A stretch of 64,000 nt of DNA from Singulisphaera sp. GP187 (GTDB lineage Bacteria; Planctomycetota; Planctomycetia; Isosphaerales; Isosphaeraceae), in the NCBI RefSeq assembly GCF_900129635.1, contig NZ_FSRB01000001.1, positions 597,501 through 661,500 of the forward strand, read 5' to 3'. The notes beneath the pieces were generated by a model that saw only the letters and a list, made by a program, of their open reading frames with translations, did not search any database and was not told the DNA's origin. The first letter of the stretch is position 1; every line of letters begins with the position of its first letter. Made by a program: the position numbers and the translations under genes. Positions 21,804 through 29,599 of the stretch are shown here, one piece after another.

Positions 21804-22394
21804 TCACGGTTGAACGTGAAGGAGCAGCCCGAACATCACGTTGAGAAACGTCTGAAGCGGCACGATGCTTCGGATCGTCTTGGCTCGAAGGACGGCGCCT
21901 TGCCAGCTATTGAGCCAGAACTCGGCGAGTTCGTGGACGTCGATGTCCGGCGGAATCTCACCAAGCTGCTGGGCCTCACCGAGTACGACGGCGTAGCGAT
22001 TGACCCAGCCATCGAAGATCTCTTCCAGTCGTGCCCGAAACGCTTCGCTCTGCGCGGCCATCTCCTGGCTCAAGTTCCCGGCCAGGCAGCCGTTACGGCA
22101 CTCCTGGGACTGAATCCTCGCACAGGCGGAGTCAAAATAGCGGCGAAGCCGGTCGAGTGGGCCGAGCGTGAGGTCGCCCAGGTCACGCTCGAAGTTTTCG
22201 TTGTAGCACTCGGCAAAACTGTCGAGTACCTGAAGCCCAAAATCTTCCTTGCTCGTAAAATAGTAGTAGAACGAACCCTTGGGGACGCCGGCGGCCTGGA
22301 TGATGGCTTCAATCCCAGCGTGATTGTAGCCCTTCTCCAGGAAAACCCGTTTGCCGGCTTCCAGCAGAACGGTTTTGGTTTTTTCCTTGCTCAT
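21804..22394 (-). CDS. TetR family transcriptional regulator
   Basis: 196 residues from the ATG at 22394. The N-terminal helix-turn-helix is standard: VLLEAGKRVFLEKGYNHAGIEAIIQAAGVPKGSFYYYFTSKEDF. The C-terminal part has GCLAGNLSQEMAAQSEAFRARL, as in the NemR/TetR_C_6-like group that senses reactive electrophiles or similar stress. The operator at 22468-22482 lies inside its own promoter, which strongly suggests autorepression. The downstream sigma gene (162 bases away) is a possible further target. Confidence 0.93.
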   Translation of the reverse strand: MSKEKTKTVLLEAGKRVFLEKGYNHAGIEAIIQAAGVPKGSFYYYFTSKEDFGLQVLDSFAECYNENFERDLGDLTLGPLDRLRRYFDSACARIQSQECRNGCLAGNLSQEMAAQSEAFRARLEEIFDGWVNRYAVVLGEAQQLGEIPPDIDVHELAEFWLNSWQGAVLRAKTIRSIVPLQTFLNVMFGLLLHVQP

Positions 22395-22463
22395 GACGTC
22401 AGGGCCTTGATCTCGTAACCGTCCCATCGACCGCACGAATCTCGTTGTTTCCACAACAACCTA

Positions 22464-22492
22464 ATATTAGACCGGTCGTCTACAAAAAGCAA
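22464..22492 (-). promoter_or_regulatory. tetR promoter with embedded operator
   Basis: On the minus strand: TTGCTT (22487-22492), a 17-base spacer, TAATAT (22464-22469). The spacer contains the inverted repeat TAGAC-CGGTC-GTCTA at 22468-22482, which resembles known NemR-type TetR operators. Binding there would block RNA polymerase. Confidence 0.65.
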
Positions 22493-22679
22493 GTCAATCG
22501 GCGTCACCTGGGCTTTGGGGGGCGACCACGTGACTTTTTGGCCTCATGGGCCCGATTGGTTGCCGGTCGAGCGGACGGGTCAAAACGTCCGCTAGGGAGG
22601 TATCGGCTCAGGCGTTCAGTCGGTCGAGAGTTTGCATCCGGCTCGCGCCGATTTCCGCGGCGGCGTCGGACTCTCTCTC

Positions 22680-23264
22680 TTAAGGAGGAGTTCCGGGGTC
22701 GAAAGGTTCGACGGGGCGATAGATTCGCACCCATCCGCCTTTTTGGAGCGAGTCGATCCGAAGGGTCCCTTGCTGGACGATCTGTTTCACGTCATCGTCG
22801 GCGCCTTGCGGGCCCACGTTTTGGTGCAGGACGGTCAAGACCTTGCCCCCATCGCTGGCCCCCGAGACGATCGCCGTATGGTGAGGATAGGACTCGTGCC
22901 AGGAGATCCATCGCCGTCGGGTCAGATATTTCTTCCCTTTGAACTCGGCGTCGCGGAATTGAAGGATGTCGCCGGGCAGGGCGTCCTTGAAGTCGTCCAC
23001 TCGCTGGCCCCAGACGTAGTCGCCATCCGCGCGATTGAGCCGAAACCGCTTGGCGTTCGCGGACCGCAAGGCTTCCACGGCGAGGGTGACGCAACTGCCG
23101 TCGCCTACCTTCTTGCCGCGCTGGGCTTCGGCGAACTCGGCGACCTTTTGGTTCAGAATCGGGAGCGTCGGCGGTTTGGCGGGTGCGGCGCCGAACAACC
23201 CGATCGCAAACGTGAAGCTGAGCACCAGGGATGCTTGCGGCCATCGAGAGAGAGGTTGAGCCAT
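22680..23264 (-). CDS. Secreted CHAP/NlpC-like amidase-type protein
   Basis: 194 residues with a signal peptide (hydrophobic residues about 10-27, then PAKPP). The mature domain has a cysteine in VGDGSCVTLAVEAL, a PGDILQFRD block and a histidine in HHTAIVSG. That order of Cys, GD-[IV]-[LV]-F-like block and His is the layout of CHAP and NlpC/P60 papain-fold peptidases, which cut or modify peptidoglycan. The match is by motif only. Upstream of the gene the minus strand carries a weak GGGATC ribosome site. It diverges from the SNF2 gene. Confidence 0.72.
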   Translation of the reverse strand: MAQPLSRWPQASLVLSFTFAIGLFGAAPAKPPTLPILNQKVAEFAEAQRGKKVGDGSCVTLAVEALRSANAKRFRLNRADGDYVWGQRVDDFKDALPGDILQFRDAEFKGKKYLTRRRWISWHESYPHHTAIVSGASDGGKVLTVLHQNVGPQGADDDVKQIVQQGTLRIDSLQKGGWVRIYRPVEPFDPGTPP

Positions 23265-23476
23265 GGAGAGATCCCAAAGGCAACGGTGAGAGCGGCCACT
23301 CCGTGACGTTGTCGTTCGTCATAAAAGGCTACCGCGTTCTTCTCGCGTTCGACAAGCGCCGACGGTTTGAAGTGGGGATCGGGTTCCACTAAACTGGCCT
23401 TCTCAAATGGGATTCTGCGATGCGTTCGCGGATGTTGCGGATCCCTCTGTTGGACAACGGGCGGGAGTGATTGGTT

Positions 23477-26209
23477 ATGGCGACGCAGGTCTCGAGTACG
23501 CTTCCCAGCGGGCAGCTTTCGCTTCATGACCGGCTCTCTCGGCTGACGTTCCTCGAGGCCAGTAAGCTTCTGGGTCCCGAGGGGAAGACACTGATCCAGA
23601 AGTCGGCAAATCAGTGGGACATCACGATTGCGGACGACGTGTTCCTGGGAGGCGACCTTTTCCGTCTCAAGCTCCCCAGTGAAACGAGCGGCGGCCGCCC
23701 GGTCGTCGTGACCATCACGTTGATGGCCGAGGCCCGCAACCGCCTGCATTGGAACTGCAATCACTGCCGAGGCGTCTGCGAGCACGTGGGCGCGGCGTTC
23801 TCGCTGATCCTTGAAGAGAAGACGGCCCTCGGACTCGCGGCCGCTCCCCCGGAGCCCCGCACGCCCGTCGAGAGCCTGGATGAGGAGGCCTTGATCGCTC
23901 GGGCCCTGGCCGATCGCGCCGATCGCGCCAAGACCGAGAAGATGACCGTCCAGGCCGCCGATTCTTCTCAGCCGTGGACCGACTACACGGTCACCAACCG
24001 GCTCAGCGGCAAGAGTTATCGCGTGGCCTTGCGCGGGACGGAGCCGGGCGATTCCTATTGTTCGTGCCCCGACTTTCGCACGAACACGCTGGGGACGTGC
24101 AAACATGTCATGCACGTTCTGGGCAAGGTCAAACGGCGGTTCAAGGCGGATGCGCTCCGAAAGCCTTATCGTCGCAAGCACCTGGCGCTGCACTTGCGGT
24201 ATGACGGCGACGAGGTGACGCTTCGCTTGCTGACCCCCGAGCGCGTGGACGACGTGATCGCCAAGGTCATTACCCCGGTTCGGGGCAAGCCGATCACTGA
24301 CCTCCACGACCTCCTCAGGCGTCTGGCGAAGTTGCAGAAGCTCGGCCAAGATGTGACGCTCTATCCCGATGCCGAAGAATTCATCCAGCAACGCCTGCTG
24401 CAAGATCGCCTGCGCGGCAAGACCGAGGAGATCCGCGCGAATCCGGCCAAGCATCCGCTCCGAACCGAGATGCTCAAGATTCCGTTGCTCCCGTACCAGC
24501 TCGACGGGATCGCATTCGCGGCGGGCGCCGGCCGCGCGATCCTGGCCGACGACATGGGGCTCGGCAAGACGATCCAGGGGATCGGGACGGCCGAGTTTCT
24601 GGCGAACGAAGCCGAGATCAAGAAAGTGCTGGTCGTCTGTCCGGCTTCACTCAAGTCGCAGTGGCGGAGTGAAATTCATCGCTGCTGCGACCGCGACGTT
24701 CAACTCGTGGGAGGCGGGGCGGCGCAGCGGGGCGAGCAGTACCAGAATGATTGCTTCTTCACGATCTGTAACTACGAGCAAGTGCTCCGTGACATCATCC
24801 ACATCGAACGGATCAACTGGGACCTGATCATTCTCGACGAAGGTCAACGGATCAAAAACTATGAGTCCAAGACGAGCGGCGTGATCAAGAGCCTGCGCTC
24901 GCGATTCGCGCTGGTGCTGACGGGGACGCCGCTCGAGAATCGCCTCGACGACCTCTATTCGATCGTGCAGTTCATTGACGATCGCCGGCTCGGCCCCGGC
25001 TTCCGGTTCTTCAACAAGCACCGAATGGTCGATGAGAAGGGGAAGGTGCTGGGCTATCGCAACCTCGGTGAGCTCCGCGACCGGCTCAAGCCGATCCTCC
25101 TGCGCAGGACGCGCGACAGCGTGAAGCTCGAGCTGCCGCAACGCACGATGGATATCGTGCGAATCCCGCCGAGCGACGAACAGGCGGAGATCCACGCGAC
25201 CCACCTGCAAATCATCGCGACCATCACCCGTAAGAAGTTCTTGAGCGAGATGGACCTGCTCCGCCTCCAGAAGGCGTTGCTGATGTGTCGAATGGTCGCC
25301 GACAGCACGACCCTGGTCAACAAGGAAGATCCAGGGTACTCGACGAAGCTGGCCCATCTGGATGATCTGTTCGAGCGGATTTTTGAGGAGGAGGGACGCA
25401 AGGTCATCCTCTTCTCGGAGTGGACGACTATGCTCGACCTGATCGAACGGCCGCTCAGGAAGCGCGGGCACGGGTTCGTTCGGCTCGATGGCAGCGTGCC
25501 GCAGAAGCAGCGCGCCGAGCTGGTCCATCGCTTTCAGAACGACGCGGATTGCCAGCTCTTCCTGACGACGAACGCGGGCTCGACCGGCCTCAATCTTCAA
25601 GCCGCCAACACGGTGATCAACGTCGACCTGCCGTGGAACCCCGCGGTCCTCGAGCAGCGGATCGCCCGCGCCCACCGGATGGGGCAGTTACAACCGGTGC
25701 AGGTCTTCGTGCTTGTGACCGAGGGAACGCTCGAGGAGAACTTGCTCGCGACCCTTGCCGCCAAGAAAGATCTCGCCTTGGCGGCCCTCGACGTGGAGTC
25801 GGAGGTCGACCGCGTGGATCTCGCCAGCGGCCTCCAGGAACTCAAGAGCCGGCTGGAAGTGCTCCTTGGCGCTCGCCCCGAGGCGCCCGTGGATGAGTCG
25901 GTCAAGCAGAAGGAAGAGGCGGCCGTGCAGGCCCTTTCGATCGCCCATCGCGAACGAGTGGCGTCGGCCGGTGGCGAACTCCTGGGCGCGGCCTTCAAGT
26001 TCCTGGGAGAGCTCGTGTCGCAACAGGAGTCGACGCCCCCTCCGGAGGCGCTGGTCGCGAACCTGCGGGCGGGCCTGTTGTCCTGCGTTGAGGCGGACGC
26101 CTCGGGCAAGCCAAGGCTGACCGTCACCCTCCCCGACGCCAGCTCGCTGGACGGACTGGCCCAAGCCTTGGCCAAGCTCCTGGCGGTCGGTCAGCCCGCC
26201 GGAGTTTAG
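23477..26209 (+). CDS. SWIM zinc-finger SNF2-family helicase
   Basis: 910 residues; ATG at 23477 (a TTG six bases upstream is less likely). Two zinc-binding segments precede the motor: CNHCRGVCEH at 94-103 and the SWIM-type CSC...CKH at 195-210. The SNF2 ATPase follows: P-loop DDMGLGKT at 358-365, motif Ia VLVVCPASLKSQW, motif II as DEGQ at 454-457 (DEAH or DEGH is usual), motif III LTGTPLEN, and helicase C motifs ending QRIARAHRMGQ near 727. About 170 further residues form a C-terminal tail. It is a DNA-translocating ATPase; the role (repair, transcription or defence) cannot be told from sequence. No methylase or nuclease partner is adjacent. Confidence 0.94.
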   Translation: MATQVSSTLPSGQLSLHDRLSRLTFLEASKLLGPEGKTLIQKSANQWDITIADDVFLGGDLFRLKLPSETSGGRPVVVTITLMAEARNRLHWNCNHCRGVCEHVGAAFSLILEEKTALGLAAAPPEPRTPVESLDEEALIARALADRADRAKTEKMTVQAADSSQPWTDYTVTNRLSGKSYRVALRGTEPGDSYCSCPDFRTNTLGTCKHVMHVLGKVKRRFKADALRKPYRRKHLALHLRYDGDEVTLRLLTPERVDDVIAKVITPVRGKPITDLHDLLRRLAKLQKLGQDVTLYPDAEEFIQQRLLQDRLRGKTEEIRANPAKHPLRTEMLKIPLLPYQLDGIAFAAGAGRAILADDMGLGKTIQGIGTAEFLANEAEIKKVLVVCPASLKSQWRSEIHRCCDRDVQLVGGGAAQRGEQYQNDCFFTICNYEQVLRDIIHIERINWDLIILDEGQRIKNYESKTSGVIKSLRSRFALVLTGTPLENRLDDLYSIVQFIDDRRLGPGFRFFNKHRMVDEKGKVLGYRNLGELRDRLKPILLRRTRDSVKLELPQRTMDIVRIPPSDEQAEIHATHLQIIATITRKKFLSEMDLLRLQKALLMCRMVADSTTLVNKEDPGYSTKLAHLDDLFERIFEEEGRKVILFSEWTTMLDLIERPLRKRGHGFVRLDGSVPQKQRAELVHRFQNDADCQLFLTTNAGSTGLNLQAANTVINVDLPWNPAVLEQRIARAHRMGQLQPVQVFVLVTEGTLEENLLATLAAKKDLALAALDVESEVDRVDLASGLQELKSRLEVLLGARPEAPVDESVKQKEEAAVQALSIAHRERVASAGGELLGAAFKFLGELVSQQESTPPPEALVANLRAGLLSCVEADASGKPRLTVTLPDASSLDGLAQALAKLLAVGQPAGV

Positions 26210-26250
26210 TTCAAAGTCTTCCGGCGAGCGAACGCTGTCCCCTTGGCTCG

Positions 26251-26514
26251 ATTCGCTCGCCTGAAAGGCGAGCGGGGAGCGTGAGCTCCCTGTCCCTACT
26301 CGGCAAAGCCAATCCCCATCGCTCCCAGCCAGGAGCTTCCTGGGACCGCGGGCGACCCGCCCGCTCTTGTATTGAATTGAAAGATCAAATTGAATTGCGG
26401 GCGGGTCGCCCGCGGTCCCAGGGGGCGGTCGGGTAGGTGTGGCTTCGAGCTTCGTCCTCGCCTCAGGAAGACAGGGAGCTGACGCTCCCCGCTCGCCTTT
26501 ACGGGCGAGCGAAT
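26251..26514. repeat. Composite palindromic repeat, copy 2
   Basis: The 80-bp core (26341-26420) is the reverse complement of copy 1 with one difference. It is flanked on the left by the double-hairpin module ATTCGCTCGCC...GGGAGCGTGAGCTCCC (26251-26300) plus about 40 bases shared with copy 1, and on the right by an inverted module (26471-26514) ending GGGCGAGCGAAT. The element therefore has inverted outer modules and an inverted core. A further TTTCGCTCGCC fragment lies near 26533. It fills the gap between the converging SNF2 and ABC exporter genes. Confidence 0.85.
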
Positions 26515-26587
26515 GCTGATCACCTGGCGGATTTCGCTCGCCATCCTATGGGGAGAATCGGGAATGTCACCGAGCCTGCCGCCCACG

Positions 26588-28501
26588 TCATGAGGAGGCT
26601 ATTTCGAGCTGTTGAAGCAGGACCATATCACGATAAAGGCCGCTGTCGGCCATGAGTTCGGAATGGCTGCCGACCTGGGCGATCGCGCCCCCTTCCAGGA
26701 CGAGGATCCGATCGGCATGGCGGATCGTGCTCAGCCGGTGCGCGATTACGAACGAGGTTCGCCCGCGCATCAGGGTGGTGAGGCTCTGCTGGATCAGATG
26801 CTCGCTCTCGCTGTCGAGATTGCTCGTCGCCTCGTCGAGGATGAAGATTCTCGGGTCGGCCAGCACCGCGCGGGCGATCGCCAGGCGCTGGCGTTGTCCG
26901 CCGCTGAGCCGAACCCCGCGTTCGCCGATCAGGGTGTCGTACCCATCGGGGAGCCGGGTGATGAACTCGGCGGCATTGGCCACCCGAGCGGCGTGCTCGA
27001 CCTGGGCCAGGGTGGCGCGTCGATCGGCGTAGGCGATGTTCTCACCGATCGTACCGTCGAAGAGAAACACGTCCTGTTCGACGATGCCGAGCAAGCGGCG
27101 GTAGCTTTCCACCTCGATGTCGCGGAGGTTTGCGCCGTCGAGCCGGACGATGCCCGCGGTGGGGTCATAGAACCGCGCGATCAGGTTGCAGAGCGTTGTC
27201 TTGCCCGCGCCACTGCGGCCGACCAGGGCGATGACCTCTCCCGCCTCGACCTCGAGGTTGACGTTGCGAAGCACCTCGGCGTCGGTATTGGGATAGGCAA
27301 AGCTCACCGCGTCGAAGCTGATCCGGCCTGCGACGGAGCGCTTCGCGATCGACCACGTTCCCGCGTTCGAGACCATCTCGCGGGGCTCCTCCATCAGGTC
27401 GAGCACGCGATCAAGTCCCGATAAGTTGTTCTGAAGCTGGGTGACGCTGGTCGCCAGCACGGCCAGCGGTTCCAGGAGCATCGCCAGGTAGACGAGGAAC
27501 ATCATCAGGTCCCCCAGCGAGAGCCGGCCGTCGAGGACCCGGATGCCGCCATAGAGGAGCAAGGCTCCGGAGGAGGCGGGCAAGAGCAGGTCCCAGAGGA
27601 TCTCGATGCCGCGCGACCAGCGCCAGGCGAAGAGTTCCTGACGCGTCATGAAGTGATTCTCGCCGACGAAGCGGGCACTCTCCCGGCGCTGACGGCCGAA
27701 CGCACGGACGACCCGCATGCCGCCGAACGCTTCCGCGGCCATGGCGTCGATCTCTTGCCTCTGCTTGCGCACGTCGCGAAAGAGGGGGCGGAGGCGACGG
27801 TTCCAGAGCCGGTCGGTCCAGTACAAGGCCGGCCCCAGCGCGACCGCTCCGAGCAAGAGCCGCCAGTCCACCCAAAACAAGACGATGAGCCCGCCCAGAA
27901 GCTGGACGACGGCGCGCCAGGGGTTGTAGATCATGCTGAAGATCAGCTCGCCAATCCCCCCGGCATCCTCGCGGAGCAGGCTGGCCGCGCCTCCCGACTT
28001 GAGCTGATAGACCCGATGCAACGGGAGCCGGACCGCGTGCTCGAACACCTGACGGCGGACCTTGACCTGGATTCGCTTCGACGCCAAGGTCGCTCGCCAC
28101 CGCCCCCAGAGACCGCAGGCCGTCGACACCACCGAGACGACGAAGACGCCGGTGACAAGCGCGATCAGCCGGTCCTTGGGCGCGGGCGGGATCGGCAGCC
28201 AGCTCGGGAGCGAGGCCGGCAGCGGCTTGGCGAGCAGGACGTAGTCGATCACGAGCTTGGTGGCGGCGGGGGGTACAAGCCTCAGCAGGGTCGCGATCGA
28301 GAGCGTTGCCAGGGCGACCGCAACGGCGCGCCGTTGTCCCTCCAGCAGCGCGTAGAGCTCGCGATAGAGCCGGGGCAACGAGCGATGCCTCGGCGCCGCC
28401 TCCCCCTTGCCGGGGCGAGCCTTGTCCTGAGTGCGGTCGCTCCATTCGTCACGATACCGGAAGAATCGGAGCCGACTCGTGATCCGATGATGCAAGGCCA
28501 A
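26588..28501 (-). CDS. ABC transporter, fused permease-ATPase (MsbA-like)
   Basis: 637 residues: an exporter half-transporter with six membrane helices (about residues 55-340) and an ATP-binding domain (about 395-630). Motifs: Walker A GRSGAGKTT at 428-436, Q-loop in VEQDVFLFDGT, signature LSGGQRQR near 540, Walker B IFILDEATSNLDS, and a switch histidine in VIAHRLST. It resembles MsbA and lipid or drug exporters and should work as a homodimer in the inner membrane. The start is a TTG at 28501 with GAAGGGA about eleven bases upstream; no better start precedes the first helix. Substrate unknown. Confidence 0.93.
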   Translation of the reverse strand: MALHHRITSRLRFFRYRDEWSDRTQDKARPGKGEAAPRHRSLPRLYRELYALLEGQRRAVAVALATLSIATLLRLVPPAATKLVIDYVLLAKPLPASLPSWLPIPPAPKDRLIALVTGVFVVSVVSTACGLWGRWRATLASKRIQVKVRRQVFEHAVRLPLHRVYQLKSGGAASLLREDAGGIGELIFSMIYNPWRAVVQLLGGLIVLFWVDWRLLLGAVALGPALYWTDRLWNRRLRPLFRDVRKQRQEIDAMAAEAFGGMRVVRAFGRQRRESARFVGENHFMTRQELFAWRWSRGIEILWDLLLPASSGALLLYGGIRVLDGRLSLGDLMMFLVYLAMLLEPLAVLATSVTQLQNNLSGLDRVLDLMEEPREMVSNAGTWSIAKRSVAGRISFDAVSFAYPNTDAEVLRNVNLEVEAGEVIALVGRSGAGKTTLCNLIARFYDPTAGIVRLDGANLRDIEVESYRRLLGIVEQDVFLFDGTIGENIAYADRRATLAQVEHAARVANAAEFITRLPDGYDTLIGERGVRLSGGQRQRLAIARAVLADPRIFILDEATSNLDSESEHLIQQSLTTLMRGRTSFVIAHRLSTIRHADRILVLEGGAIAQVGSHSELMADSGLYRDMVLLQQLEIASS

Positions 28502-28618
28502 GAGTAAGAATCCCTTCCCTCGAGAATCGAAAGTCGGTCAAAGTCTGAGGTCAGGACCTCCAGCCTCTCGACTTGTCATTATTCTACGGGACCAGGGGCC
28601 GGTGGGAACCCGCGCAAC

Positions 28619-28653
28619 AAAAACGCCATGGCCGCCTCGAGCAGGCCATGGCG
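28619..28653 (-). terminator. Terminator of the histone-like gene
   Basis: Perfect 10-bp arms CGCCATGGCC / GGCCATGGCG around a ten-base loop; on the minus strand the hairpin is followed by TTTTTG. It lies about 140 bases past the stop codon at 28791. Confidence 0.75.
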
Positions 28654-28790
28654 AATTTCGTTGGATCGCGAAATCGGCTTGAGATCAGGAGATCTCAGAG
28701 CGTCGGTGCGATCCGCAACGAAAAACCATTTTCACGCGACGTGTCGATCTCGAGGCCGTCGAGGCATACCCCCCAAGGCTTTGCGTTCGT

Positions 28791-29114
28791 TCAAGGATTG
28801 GGGCTGGTCTTCCGTGTGGAGGCCTTTTTGGTGGTGGCCTTCTTGGTCGTTGCGGCCGGCTTGGCGGCGACGGCCGGCTTGCTGGCGTCAGCGCTGGCCG
28901 CCTTCTTGGTGACTTTCTTCGCGGCCTTCTTCTCCGCGGCCTTCTTCTCCGCGGCCGCTGCAACCGGGGCCGCTGCCGGAGCCGGAGCCGGTGCCGGTGT
29001 CGGAGCAGGGGCCGCGGCGATCTCGGTGGCGGGTTTCGCCGCCTTCTTGGCGGCCGGCTTTGTCGTCTTCTCCGCAGACTTCGACGTACCTTTCACGTTC
29101 TTGGCGGTGCTCAT
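28791..29114 (-). CDS. Histone H1-like Lys/Ala-rich protein
   Basis: 107 residues; ATG at 29114 with AAAGGAA seven bases upstream. The composition is nearly all Lys, Ala, Thr and Pro, with repeats such as PAAKKAAKPA, KKAAEKKAAKK and ATTKKATTKKAS, and an APAPTPAPAPAPA linker in the middle. This is the pattern of eukaryotic H1 tails and of bacterial H1-like proteins (Chlamydia Hc2, Bordetella BpH1). It should bind DNA nonspecifically and compact the nucleoid, which is notable in planctomycetes because of their condensed nucleoids. Low complexity means the assignment rests on composition. It has its own terminator and an upstream gap of 485 bases. Confidence 0.75.
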   Translation of the reverse strand: MSTAKNVKGTSKSAEKTTKPAAKKAAKPATEIAAAPAPTPAPAPAPAAAPVAAAAEKKAAEKKAAKKVTKKAASADASKPAVAAKPAATTKKATTKKASTRKTSPNP

Positions 29115-29599
29115 CGGGAATTCCTTTCGTGCAAACAGATGTTGGGGGCCTCTGCTCACCTCGACTCGAACTCGTCGCTCGCCACGACCACGCGGGTCGT
29201 TCCCTTGACCAGAGCGATTGACCTTCCATCAAAACGTATAGCCTAATCGGCAAGATTGATGCCACGATCATGCATGGCTGCGCCTTGCCTCTCGACCGAG
29301 GGCAATTCTGATCTGACAACGCCTTGCCCGAATTCAGTTCTGATGGACGACTGATGAAGGGAACACATAAAATTTATGGCGAGTTCCGAAATGAAGCAAG
29401 AGGGATAAGCCTCGCGAAACCTTGGTCTCGCAAGATTTTTCAGGGTGAGCGAAAAAGAAGGACGTTCGAGGGCATCGACTGCGCCGGTTGGTCGGGCCAA
29501 CGTGGGCTGAGAATCATGTGGATCGACGTGGCGATTTGCTTCGTGCGGCGAGCCGGACGCGGTTCGGATCGGGAATCGACGGACGAATCCGCGTCGGGC
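29115..29599. other. Upstream region of the histone-like gene
   Basis: 485 bases with a lower G+C content than the neighbouring genes in 29220-29420. It probably contains the promoter of the histone-like gene (TATACG near 29240 on the minus strand is a weak -10). No convincing ORF. Confidence 0.35.
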
